From positions 313,581 to 377,580 of the forward strand of contig BCKL01000005.1 of NCBI GenBank assembly GCA_001600635.1: a DNA stretch of 64,000 nucleotides, written 5' to 3'. The notes below the pieces were generated by a model, which did no database searches, was not told the origin of the DNA, and worked only from the letters and a program-made list of their open reading frames with translations. The DNA is from Leucosporidium creatinivorum (taxonomy: Eukaryota > Basidiomycota > Microbotryomycetes > Leucosporidiales > Leucosporidiaceae). Positions 46,538 through 59,014 of the stretch are shown one piece after another; the stretch's first letter is position 1, and each line of letters opens with the position of its first letter. The translations under genes were made by a program, and so were the position numbers.

Positions 46538-47914
46538 ATGGAAGCGCAGCCAGCTCAGCAATCGACCAGCGTCTCCTACGCCCGTCCTCAACAGCCTACA
46601 GACTCGCTCGCGGCTGCTCTGCCCACCGAAACCTTGACGCAGATCTTCGAGCTCGCGATGGAGGAGGAGGACCCTTTCGAGCGCCAGACGACGCGCTCAG
46701 CCTTCAAGCTTGTGTGCTACCACTGGTCCACCTTCCTCCTCAGCCGACCGAGCTCGCCGTCAGCACTTCGACGGAAGCTCAGCGCCTCGCTCGCTTGTTC
46801 GAGCAGGGACTCGTCGCCAACCTCACCTCGCTCGCCATCAGGGTCGACATTGGAGATGCGACGCTTCGGGAGGATGCGCTAGCTCTGCTCAGAGCTTCTG
46901 CGACGTTCGTGATTCGCCTGCACGTCCATGTTGAAGCCGACGACGAGGACATGCCAAAGCTGCCGGAGGATGTGGTCGAGGTGCTAGCAATTATGGGAGC
47001 CATAGAAGAGTTCACAATGGAAGGGGATGTGACCCTGGGCGCGAGTCTGTGTGGGTGAGTAGGGCGCCTCGCAGCGCTCCACCGACCTTCGCTAATCCGC
47101 CCTCCCCAGAGTTCTGAAGTGCTTCGAGGCTTTGCGGTCGCTCAAGCTGGACGTTTACGGGTTTTGCTCGCTCTCCACTTATGGCACCAATCCCGAGCTT
47201 TCAGCTACCTTACGCCATATCGACATCTCCGGCTGCTGGTGTCTGCTCAGCTTCATCAGCTACGTCCTCCCCTACGGCTCCCTACGCTCGCTGGTCCTTC
47301 ACGGAAACGAGGAGCCGCGCCACATGCATTGGGGGGAATCCCACCTCGCCCTTCACATGGGCTCCCTCGCGAAACAGCTCGAGCGCTTCACCGTGCTGGA
47401 CTCGGTCGACGCCTCGACACCGGACTTCGAGGCTCAACTCAGTATGATGCCTCGCCTCAAGTACCTCGAGATTGAGTACGCCTACCGCATTGACCGGGGT
47501 GACTCAGTTGAGCACCCCCTCCTCCCTTCCGTCACTCTTTTGCACACCCTCTCCGACCTCCGAGAGCTAGTACTCCGAGATGACTCGGTGTCAGCGCAGG
47601 GCTCGACAATGGAAGAGGCCGTCAAGCACGTTCTGACACTACCCCCTCCCAAGCTTCAGTACCTACGCATCTACTACGACTCGGAGGAGATCGCATGGAG
47701 GGACGGCGCGAAAGCCGAGCTCGAGACGGCGGCCGAGGCAGCTAACATCTCGTTGAGCTTCTTTCGCACTTGGCAATTCCAAGACAAAGGCGGTGAGTAT
47801 CGAGCTCGTCTACTGCGCTCCATTTTGGAGCTCACGGCTGACCCGTCCGCTCCTGTAGAGGATTATTCCACCTGCACGAGAGAGGACTCGCCCAATCGGG
47901 TTGAGCTCGCTTGA
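46538..47914 (+). CDS. F-box / leucine-rich protein copy 2A, with a frame break after the F-box
   Basis: The F-box is read from ATG 46538: LPTETLTQIFELAMEEEDPF then AFKLVCYHWST. The leucine-rich remainder (PTELAVSTSTEAQRLARLFEQ, LKCFEALRSLKLDVYG, RHIDISGCWCLLSFISY, LVLRDDSVSAQGS, ending DSPNRVELA) is in another frame from about 46750. Between HW and PTE there are 20 bases where the intact paralog at 60 kb has 21. The downstream frame is open from ATG 46486, so a long product without a proper F-box could be made. Introns are at 47055-47109 and about 47792-47858. F-box proteins select targets for SCF ubiquitin ligases. It may be a young pseudogene, a sequencing error, or recoded. Confidence 0.6.
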
Positions 47915-48516
47915 TAGGAATCCAAGCTTAAACGTCGGGATGAGGATGTGAGGAGGCTCGTTTCGCTGTAACACGCCGTCGCTGTCCGAATATTCGGCTC
48001 GAACGAAGAGGGAGCCAGAATTGCGAGCAGAGAGCAACGCCGAAGCGAGCCTGCGGACTATAGCAAAGAGCAGGGAGGGCCGCAGGCGTCGAGGTTGGAA
48101 GTGCATGGCTCCTCCGATCTCTCCGCGAGCGCTGCAAAGGGGATTTCGCTGTAGAGGAAGCGAACGCGGGGCGAGAGATCTCGGGCGAGCCTCGAGCAGC
48201 CTCGCTCTTCTTGCTGCTGCTCCTTCGTCGCCCCGCAGCACAGAGAGGTGCACCATGCCTCTCTGAAGATCCACGAGTAGTCTCGGCTCTCCAAGCTGCC
48301 TCCCATCACGTCAGCGCCCTCCTTCCGCTCCTTCGCATCAGCTCTCCCGTCTCTTCCTCCGAGCGAGCAAGGTTACCAACGGAATACGTACAGACACTCC
48401 AATACCACCTCTATGAACCCTTCCCACCTTTCGCACACTTCTGAGTCCTCCTCACCAGCCTGCTGGCGCTCCCTCGACCACGTCGCTCCTCCTCCGCCGA
48501 TGCTGCACTAGCGAGC
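47915..48516. other. Convergent intergenic region
   Basis: About 600 bases between F-box 2A (+) and the RAMP4-like gene (-). Open frames here show no motif and no splice structure. Nothing further is recognised. Confidence 0.35.
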
Positions 48517-48891
48517 TTATTTTGAGCGAAGCTTGACGGGTGCAGGAAGGATTGCATTGACGATGAGCTGGATAAGCTCAAAGAGGACTGTATGCATCGT
48601 ACAGTCAGCGACAAGGCGTAGCTGGAACGCGTCGAGCACGCGCTCAGCTCTACCGCGAGCGAAAGAACGACGTACAGCCTCCTCCGAGCAAGAGCAAGAA
48701 GGTCCAAACGAGCCATCTCGGGATGGGCTTCTTCTTGTCCAACGGGTCCACGACTTTGAGGGGAGCGCGCTTGCCGGCGTTGGCGTTCTGAGCTGCCTTG
48801 CGCTTGCGGAGCTCAATGTGGCCGACGGGCTGAGGCTGTAGGGTCTCCTATTAGCTGACATATCGAGCTACAGAGCTGGCTTATTCACCAT
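48517..48891 (-). CDS. RAMP4/SERP-like small ER membrane protein (Ysy6 type)
   Basis: Three exons: ATG alone (48891-48889), then about 48837-48680, then about 48605-48517. Together they encode 77 residues. The sequence runs MPQPVGHIELRKRKAAQNAN, a basic KRAPLKVVDPLDKKKPIP linker, and one membrane span (RWLVWTFLLLLGGGFLFELI) with short tail QLIVNAILPAPVKLRSK. Size, tail-anchored layout and the K-P-I/V-P-W start of the span fit the RAMP4/SERP1/Ysy6 family, which binds the Sec61 translocon and protects new membrane proteins under stress. The first intron begins directly after the start codon (gtgaataag) and ends CCCTACAG, with CTAAT as branch site. The family assignment is by eye and moderately sure. 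Confidence 0.65.
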
Positions 48892-49788
48892 GGCTCTTGA
48901 GAGACGAGAAGCAGAAGCGACGAAGAAGCAGGAGCGAGAGCTGGATCCGAGCTGCGAAGCTCGAGGGCCGTGGCTTCGCTGAGCTCGAGGGAACGCTTCG
49001 GTCGGAGTTGTAAGGCAGCAGAAAGTAGGTTCACTAATCTAGAATCTACTGCAGCTAATCTCCTGTAACCTAACACCACTACAAGCAAACTCCGAAGCGA
49101 CTCCATCCGTTTGCAAACTAACGTTCTCTCACCAGCATCAAATCCCCCATCTATACATCCCATAGCTCATTCCAGCTGCTCCCCTTTCACCCTCCAGCAT
49201 ACTCGAACACAGCTGCCAGCCTCAGAAGAGAGACGACGCGGTTCGAGCGGGCGCTGAAGGGCGTCAAGCGAGCTGCTGGAGCGAGGAGATGTAGTAGAGT
49301 ACAGGAACGAGCTTTGAGGAGACCTTGCGGGTCGAGTTATCGTCATGGGAGTCGCTTGTGGAAGCTGTAGGTGCTGCTGCTGAGGAAACAGCGCGCAGGG
49401 CAGAGCGCATCGTCTGTGGAAGAGCAGAGGATCAGTAAGGCTGTCTGAGTGCAGAAAGGTGGTTCAGCTCACCTAGTTCACGACTGACTGCCCCGCCTTG
49501 CTCTGGTACACGGCGCGACAGGCGGGCGGGATCGAGACGAGGCGCTCCGAGGTTGAGGGGAGAGGAAGAGAGGCAAGAAGGCTGAGTCGAGCAAGAAGTC
49601 TCGTTGCCGAAGCTAGACCGAGCTATCTCGCTACATGTGAGGCGAAAGATTCGCAGATTCTTCCTCTCTGCAAGCACAGCAAGCAGCTCTCGAAGATCAC
49701 CCTCTCCCATCTCACGCCTTCGCCGAGCATCGAACGAGACATAACCCAGGGGTTAACAAGCTACAATCAGCGCCCCTCGCTCTCCTAC
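48892..49788. promoter_or_regulatory. Spacer: RAMP4-like promoter and RBBP4 3' flank
   Basis: About 900 bases, more AT-rich than its surroundings in places (49020-49160). No protein or RNA gene was recognised. Short frames on either strand look random. Confidence 0.35.
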
Positions 49789-51916
<2,128 letters not shown>

Positions 51917-52346
51917 GTTGGGCTGGTGCTAGCGTGTGCTACAGCTGAAGAGAGCTGTGGAGCTACGGATTAGCTGTAAGAAGGCGCAGAGGGCGCTGTT
52001 AAACGACGAACGCAGAGCAAGTCGCGTCGAGCGGGCAAGGGACGCGCTTTGAAGGTGATGAAGGGAAGAAGAAAGAGGCTGTGTAGGCTGCAGAGTCAGT
52101 AGGGGTTTCCTGTAGTCGATTGTAGCAGCCGCACGAGGTTGAACCTGAAGCGAGGTGAAAGCGGGAGTGAGAGATCGGAGCTTCGAGTGATTGCCAGGCG
52201 AGAGAGGCGACGAGCAGCTTGATCTCCTGGGCTTCACTTCTGCTTGCTCTTCGCTCTTCGCTCTCTGTTCGACCGGACATATCGACCTACAGCTCTCGCT
52301 AAGCCTCAACTTGCACCTCACGAGCTCCCGCCTCTCCCAGCCCGAG
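51917..52346. promoter_or_regulatory. Divergent promoter, RBBP4 / HIS6
   Basis: 430 bases between divergent start codons. No coding region is recognised. Confidence 0.4.
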
Positions 52347-53650
52347 ATGAGCGTCTTCCGGCCGTGCATCGACCTACACAGCGGTCAAGTCAAGCAAATC
52401 GTCGGAGGGACTCTCGATACATCAGACCTCAAGACCAACTTTGTCTCTGTGTGAGCTACAGCTCTCCATCTCCCGGCGCTGCTGCTCCTGGCTAATCGCC
52501 CTTCCTCGCTTGATTCGACCACCGAGCAGCCATCCTCCCGCCTACTACACCAACCTTTACCACGAGAACAATCTACGAGGTGGTCATGTCATCAAGCTCG
52601 GGCCTGGGAACGACGAGGCTGCGAAGGAGGCGCTCGCTGCTTGGCCAGGTGAGTCGAGCTTACTAGCGTGCTCCTCGTCAACTTTGCTGACCCTCCACAT
52701 CACTCCACAGACTCCCTCCACCTCGGCGGCGGGATCACCGACTCGAACGCCCTGGAATGGCTCGACGCTGGAGCCGAGAAGGTACTTCGCTCTCCCGTCC
52801 TCTTGCGCCGAGCTTCGGCTAACCCAGCTCCCTTCATCCAACAGGTCATCGTCACCTCCTACCTCTTCCCTCAGGCCAAATTTGACCACGAACGCCTGCG
52901 GAGACTGAGCGAGAAGGTCGAGAAGAAGCGATTGGTCGTGGATGTTAGGTTGGTCTTGCTCTCTTCGCTCGGTCAGCACAAGCAAGCAGTCGCTGATGCT
53001 GTCGTCCACCTATCGAACAGTTGCCGGAAGCGGGAAGACCGATGGGTGGTAGCGATGAACCGGTGGCAGGATCTGACCGACATGGACGTGAACGAGGGTG
53101 AGCTGATTCTTGACCTCTTGCTCTGAGCCTACCTGGCTGATCTTCTCTCTCTTTCTCAATCTCTCAGAATCCCTCGCCCTCCTCGCAGACCACTCCTCCG
53201 AGTTCCTCATCCACGCCGCCGACGTCGAAGGGCTGTGTCAAGGCATCGACGAGCAATTGGTCGAGAGTCCGTCGATCCGCTCCTTCTCCACCTATCTACG
53301 AATGCTCACATCGCTTCTCGTTCCTCGCAGAGCTCGGCCAATGGTGCAAGATCCCCTCCACCTACGCCGGCGGAGCTCGGAGCACGTCTCCCTCTCTCTC
53401 CATCCTCCTCGCTCACAGCTGACCCTCCTCCCTTCCGCTTCACTAGATATTGCCGACCTCGAGCTCGTGAACAAGCTCTCGAACGGCCAGGTCGATCTGA
53501 CATTCGGAAGGTGAGCCCCCGCCTCGTTTTAGGCGCGCCGAGCTTTCGCTGATTCTCGTTTCGGTCGCTCGCAGTGCGCTCGATATCTTTGGTGGCGCGA
53601 CGGCCAAGTTTGAGGATCTGGTGGCGTACAATAAGCGAGTAACGGCGTAG
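52347..53650 (+). CDS. HIS6: ProFAR isomerase (histidine biosynthesis)
   Basis: Starts [21 protein letters not shown] (52347), ends [14 protein letters not shown] with TAG at 53648-53650. The TIM-barrel motifs of HisA/His6 are present: [13 protein letters not shown] with the catalytic Asp, [20 protein letters not shown] with the phosphate loop, [45 protein letters not shown], and TYAGGA with [29 protein letters not shown]. The enzyme catalyses the fourth step of histidine synthesis, an Amadori rearrangement of ProFAR to PRFAR. About seven introns are present. The length of roughly 270 residues matches yeast His6 (261). Confidence 0.93.
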
Positions 53651-53887
53651 CGCAATCTACTACATTAAGCTGCCGATGAGACTTGGAAGCGGCGCATCGA
53701 GGTGTCTTGCTGCTCGCCAGTCTCCTCCTGAAACTTGGCATCAGAGAAGGAGGAGCTTTGCATATGTAAGCTAGGCATAGCTATTAGTAAACCAAGCTCC
53801 GAGCTTCAGGTTCAGCATCACCTGCGAAGAGATCATCGGCAGTCAGCTCGACTGTCGCTCTCGGCTCAGCGTCCTCGGTTCGGCACC

Positions 53888-55170
53888 TCACCACATGGGC
53901 AACTCAATGCCGCCGGCTTTCGCGGCCCTCTCGACCGTCAACGATGTGTTGTAACTCCATACGTCATACCAAAGACTCGGCGGGAGAGAAACGCTGACAA
54001 GTGAGGGAGGGGAGGATGAGAGGTAGTCAATGATCTGTTGCGAGGAGATGAGCTTTAGGCGGCTCGTGTCCGAGTAGGTCCCCACTTGGAGCAAGAAGTA
54101 GCGGAGGGTAGGGATGTCGGTGAGGAGGGTAAAGAGGTGGGCGAGGTCGTAGCCCTCGAGGCCGAGGGTGAGAGCTCGCACCGAGGTGAGCTCCTTGAAA
54201 GTCGAGTTGAGGTAGCTGGCCGTCGCACGAGGTGCTTGATGTGGTCCGCCCAGAATCCAAGCGCGCTCGCCGTCGAGGCAGAAGGACGTGAGTTGGCCGA
54301 GGACGGGCTTGACGATCTCGAGCACGGCCTCTCCCTGGGTCGAATACACTTCTCCGACGTCGAGCCTTCGGAGAGTGCTTTGCGTCGCATTGATCAACGC
54401 TTTCATGAGAGGGAGGTCGTCGGTGGCGCGGAGGGAGAGCTCGACAAGGCAGGTCGGCGGGTGCTTCAATTCGGGACTCGGAGGGGTTTGCTGATTGAAG
54501 CGGCGAGACCAACTCATGGACAAGTCGTAGAGAGAGAATCTGGTGAGGTCAGGCCATGCTTCGAACAGCCTGCGTGCTCGAGGCCGTTAGTGACGAGTTG
54601 TCCAAGGCGAGCGCCGAGCTCACCTGTCGAGCACGGCGGGCGGAACGACGCGAGGTGCCAGAATCTCGAGCTCGCGCATGTTGGAGAGGGTAGCTAGAGC
54701 ATCTTGAATAGGCTTGCCGAGCACTCCGTCGGTCTTCTGTCGTCCTGCAGCGCACAGCTCCCGCTCCACCGTGATCGTAACGCGCTCGAGGTTCGGGCAG
54801 AGCTTGAGAAGCCTCGCGATCCTAGCTCCACGTCCTGCGGTCTGGTCCTTCTCGGCGGTGATGTCGAGAGAGCTCACAGTGAGGTGCGAGTCCTCCACAG
54901 TCTGCAGCAAGTCGGAGAGTCTTTCCGCTTTGGCGGTGGAAGCGACGACCCAGCGCGCGGGAGAGGGACGGCGGCCGAGCACCACGAGCGGCACACTAGC
55001 CCGTACTTGACGCGCTGCGCCTGCCCCTTCTCCTCGTTGGGCCAGATGAAGTGCTGTAGCGCGAGCTCAAAGATGCGAGTGAGCGTTTCGACGGGCAGCG
55101 TGGCGGCGTAGGCTTCTGTAGGCTGTTGCGGGCGGATGCTGGTAGCTTGTTGAGCTGGTTAAGCTTCCAT
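53888..55170 (-). pseudogene. F-box / leucine-rich protein copy 2B, degraded start and frame break
   Basis: The start that aligns with copy 2A (ATG 55170-55168) reads Met-Glu-Ala and then TAA. The F-box LPVETLTRIFELALQHF follows and KYGLVCRSW is visible, but the continuation RWVVASTAKAERLSDLLQT is in another frame, broken at the same place as in copy 2A. The leucine-rich part (LKLCPNLERVTITV, LSNMRELEILAPRV, LRALTLGLEGYDLAHLFTL, LRYFLLQVG) remains open to TGA at 53888 (ending KAGGIELPMW), with one good intron near 54565-54625. An ATG at 54994 could start a truncated product without the F-box. Confidence 0.7.
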
Positions 55171-55807
55171 CGCGAGCGGTCGGAGATGAGAGACGAGTTG
55201 CGAGGTGAAAGCGGGAGTACAAGAGACGAGAGGCGCCAGGCTGGGCGAGATGAGGCGAGGGGTCAAGAGGGCTGACAAGGTACAGGCGAGTCGTTACGTT
55301 GTTGGGAGTCCTTGAGATTCATTCTGCTCGGTTCTGGGCCTCCACTAGAGTAGCATAGCTGCTCGATGCCTCTAAAAAGCCCTTCGCCGAGCTCTGATCT
55401 TTCCAGCCTTTTCCTTCATTCTCCGCGCTCCGTGAGGAGCTGTGTCTGTGGTACAGAAATGAACAGAGTAGGAACACTGACCTGTACGCAAAACGAGCCA
55501 CTCGTGAGCCGCCTGCCGCCTGCCCATTGCATCTCGCCTCGACCGTTCTACCTCGTCTCCTCATCGCCGAGCTACAATAGAGCAAGAGAATCGGGCCAAA
55601 GCGATGCGAGGAGGACGGAAAGAGCACTCGAATACTATCGATCTGAACGAACGCTGGTGCGCTCCGCGAGACCTGAAGCCCAGCGGAGCGCCCTCGCTCT
55701 ACTCAGCGCTTGCTCCTCGGCGAAGCTGTGAAACTGCCCTTGCCCGTCGATCTGCTCTTTCCTCCTTCTCTCCACCTTTCCTGTTTCTAAATCCTCGCTC
55801 TGCCACT
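55171..55807. promoter_or_regulatory. Divergent promoter between F-box 2B and gene X-B
   Basis: 637 bases. Nearly identical in blocks to the promoter at 45945-46537 in reverse orientation. No coding region is recognised. Confidence 0.6.
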
Positions 55808-56838
55808 ATGAGCGCTCCACTTCGCTTTGGCCCTGTAGAGCGTGACGACCTCCGCCGACTCAAATCCGAAATCACTTCCGCCGACTTGGAGCCTGTAGAG
55901 AACCAGTGGCGTGGGCGCACGCTGTTCGGTTCAGCTCTCATGACGCCGGTACCGTACTTCGAGCATACAGATACTCGCCGACGTACTGCAGAGAGTATAG
56001 CAGCGTTTCGGAGCGAGTACAAGTCGGCTATCGAGGCTTGCCGCGCCTTCTGTGTGTCTTTCACTGGTGATGCGCCGTTCTTTCATGGAGATCTGGGAGA
56101 TCGCCTAGACTTTCAAGAAGCTCAAGACCTAGCTCGGTAAGCTCTTTTCCCCAACCTGCGCAACTCGGTGCCCTCCGCCGAAGTTGAAGCAATATGTATG
56201 CGCCTTGGCGTCGTGCAGGGACGCCATCGAGCAGAGTCGCAGGCAGCGTTCTGCTATAGACAAAGGTTCCAATTTCTGGTCGGACTACTACAAGACCCTC
56301 GTAGAGGACGAGGCGGACTTCGAGCTCCCTCCGAAGAGAGGCCTGTTGAACATACGTCCATTTATCAAGGCAAGGCAAGGAGTTGCTTTGAGCAGGATCA
56401 CAACGCAGCCTGACCTCTTCGTCCCCGGCAGCTCATGGTCCGACACTTCTGCAGTGAGCTTTGCCCGGTGCTGAACCGTAGCCGCAGTGGGCGCTGACCT
56501 CGGCGTGGGTGTGCCAGCTGAGCTTCTCCGCCAGTACATCACATATGTGGCACTGCGGATGGCGCGAAAGTTCCGGTACAACCCTGGGCAGTCTTCAATG
56601 GTGGTCTGGGTTGGCTATCAGGAGTGGGATCGGCTCACCTTGCTCAACCGAGCCCGAGTCGTCCTCGCAGCTCAAGAGTATGACCTAGTAAGTGGATGAT
56701 AGCTCAGTGGGAGCTCTCCAGTATAAGCTACTGAATTTCACCTGTACCTGGTAGTACGCTCGCAGGTGGCGGGCATCACCGGCCACCGAACGACACTTGC
56801 TGCTGAAGCCTTGGCATGTGAGTGAGGAGTGGCGGTGA
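55808..56838 (+). CDS. Gene X, copy B (unknown family)
   Basis: Five exons (55808-56136, 56219-56369, 56432-56453, 56518-56687, 56755-56838) total 756 nt, 251 residues, in phase. Exons 3 and 4 have exactly the same lengths (22 and 170 nt) as in copy A. It begins MSAPLRFGPVERDDLRRLK and ends LLLKPWHVSEEWR. Shared features with copy A include FGxVE near the start, YITYVALRMARK, VWVGYQEWDRLTLLNRARVV and KPWHVS. In the first 33 aligned residues after the start region about 14 are identical. The second intron has a GC donor (56370-56371) where copy A has GT; the matching phase and position support it. Function unknown. Confidence 0.85.
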
Positions 56839-57366
56839 ACAACCACCCAACGAGCAGAAGCTCATATGCAACGTCTGTACAGATGCGATTCAACATTGAA
56901 GAGTCTGTAACTACCACCACCTCTCCTGAGCTCGAGCACCGACACGTCCCCAACCTCAGCTCGAGGCAGGCTCGGCGCACCGGCGTTTCGGAGGAGGAGC
57001 TGCGCCAGCGGTGGATGTGAGGGGTGCTTCAGAGGAGAGACGATGTATTGAAGATTGTCGAGCTCATTGAGACCCAGCCCGAGAGACATCGAGTCCGAGA
57101 GCAGATGGAGCGCAACTTTCGGCGTTGAACTTGGCTGTTCGCTGAGAAGAGTGACAATCAAAGTCGACGCCGGGCTCCTTCACCTCGAGAGGAAGTAGCA
57201 GCCGCTTTTACATGATGGACTACCCTCAATAAGCTCCTCCATCGAACGGCGAGCTGCTCCCCTTCCGCCGAGCAGCCCTGCTAGTCCGAGAGATGGTCAG
57301 CGCAAGGCTTCGAAGAAGGATAGAGAGCGAGGAGCAAGGGAACACTCACCACTGACGCCGCCGCCA
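56839..57366. other. 3' flank of gene X-B and F-box 1B, conserved between arms
   Basis: About 530 bases. 56925-57215 corresponds to the reverse complement of 44552-44830 and is almost identical over the first 130 bases next to F-box 1. No coding region is seen. It is likely 3' UTR of both genes. Confidence 0.5.
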
Positions 57367-58655
57367 CTAGACGAGCCTGCCAGCAGCTTTGGCCTTCTCC
57401 TCGACCTCGGCTCTCCTCTCGCCGCCCTCGGTCCAGCTGAACAGGCTCAAGACAGTCTGGAAGCGCCTCACCGAGGGTGGAGGGGCGTCCAGGATTGCAA
57501 GACGATCAGGACTGAGCTCGTTGGTACGCTGCCTACCGCCCGTGCGCCAAAGTATAAGCTCTTGAAGCAAGGCGAGTTGACGAAGTGAGGCGGCCGGAGG
57601 GAGATTGTGCCCCGTTCCCCTGACGTTGGGGAGCGGGCGTGTACCCGAATAGCCGATCTCCAGTTGTCGTAGATCCGTCATGCTGCCGATAAGCTGGTCG
57701 AAGGCAGGCGAGGGCTGCCAAGGGTCGGGCGCCGAGAAGCGATGGAGGCGTGAAGCAAGGGGAGAAGTGCCTCGGCTACCTCTGGGTCCAACGAGCGCAG
57801 CCGTCAAAGTCTCTGACGATGAGCGAGCGAGGTAGCTCCGAGTCCTCGATCTCGGGGAGGAGCGAGCGGATCATAGAAATGTCGGCGAAGATGTCGAGAT
57901 GCCGAAGGGCGACGGTGGGCTGCGAGTGGAGCATATAGGGCTCATCGGCAAAAAGGCAGCTGAGCCTGAGTGATCGCAGAGCTGGCCAGGCGCGTAGAAG
58001 CCTGCAGAGCGAGGTCAGCAAGGGGCGCTCGACTCGGCAAGGACACAAGACTCACCGGAAGAGCGTCAACGGTCCTGTCGCGCCGAGGAAGACAGCCTCT
58101 CCAATCTCCTTGAGCCCCAGCATAGCCCTTACGGCTTTCTCATCCCCCTCGGCGGAGTCGAACTGGCGACCCGGCTCCAGGTCAGCTTCTTGAGCGCCGA
58201 GCAGAGCCTCAGAAGCTCCGCTGTAGCATCTGCAACAGCTCCATCCACCATAGAGTGTGACAGTATTGGGCTCTGTACTTCAGCACCTCTACCGCTAACG
58301 CGAAGGCTCTGACCAGCCCGTCCATCTATCTCTCGTCCTCGAGAGCAACGTCCATCTGCTCTCCTGCAGCAGTCTACCACTGCCAGCTGACCTTCTGGAG
58401 GTACCACCTGCTCCTGTGCCGCTCAAACGAGTCGTGTTCGTCCTCCAAAGCGAGCTCGAGAATGCGAAGAAGCGTTTCTGTAGGAAGAGCAGCGGCGCAC
58501 GAGTCTGTAGGCTGTTGAGGGCGGGCGTAGGTGGTGCTGGTAGAGTGCAGAGCTGGCCGAACGTCCATTGCGAGCTGTCGGAGGTGAGAGATGAGATGCG
58601 AGGTGAGACCGGGAGAACAAGAGACGAGAGGCGCCAGCTGGGCGAGATGAGGCAA
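57367..58655 (-). pseudogene. F-box / leucine-rich protein copy 1B, with stops
   Basis: Starts MDVRPALHSTSTTYARPQQP and reads a good F-box (LPTETLLRILELALEDEH, KVSWQW), but a TAG follows at 58374-58376 where relatives continue with Ser/Trp-Thr-Ala. The rest is recognisable (DGAVADATAELLRLCSALKK, LRAWPALRSLRLSCLFADEP, FDQLIGSMTDLRQLEIGYSG, ASLRQLALLQELILWR, LFSWTEGGERRAEVEEKAKA). A one-base shift near the end moves it out of the frame used by copy 1A and stops it at 57367. It retains the segment that copy 1A has deleted. Confidence 0.75.
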
Positions 58656-59014
58656 GGGGCGAGGGGTGAGAAGCTACAAGCGAGTCGAAGGTTGCTGGAA
58701 GTGTTGATGCATTTTATAATCCGACTCTGCAGCGATTTCGGTGCTCTCTACTCGAGGTTGCTACTTCGCCGAGCTCTCCTCTCATTCGCCAGTGGCTCCT
58801 CCGTGCTCTCAAAAGCGCCACATGAGCAGCGAACATCATCCTTTGTAGCAGCAAGTATCTCCCTCGTACTTCTGAGCTCATGAGAACCTGCTCCACATCC
58901 CGCAGCCAGCGCCGAGCTAATCTCCCTTCCTCGAAGAGCGAGCTGCGAATGAACGTGGGTCAGGGTGTAGTCGTCGAGTCTAGCAGGCACTCACTCACCT
59001 TCATCCTTGAACTC
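58656..59014. other. Spacer between F-box 1B and the intact F-box gene
   Basis: About 360 bases holding the F-box 1B leader, which resembles the leaders of the other F-box copies, and the 3' flank of the next minus-strand gene. No gene is recognised. Confidence 0.35.

Larger units (their letters stand above)
43755..46560. repeat. Inverted duplication, left arm
   Basis: Holds F-box copy 1A (+), gene X copy A (-), and the X/F-box-2 promoter. The same order appears on the opposite strand at 55150-58670. Blocks of very high identity are 44552-44680 with 57085-57215, and 46265-46473 with 55245-55453. The F-box coding start and leader are also shared. F-box 2 coding sequences extend the symmetry further, although strongly diverged. 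Confidence 0.85.
55150..58670. repeat. Inverted duplication, right arm
   Basis: Reverse-complement partner of 43755-46560. It holds the F-box 2B leader, the shared promoter, gene X-B (+) and F-box 1B (-). It is longer than the left arm because F-box 1B keeps an internal segment of about 600 bases that copy 1A has lost. Confidence 0.85.
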
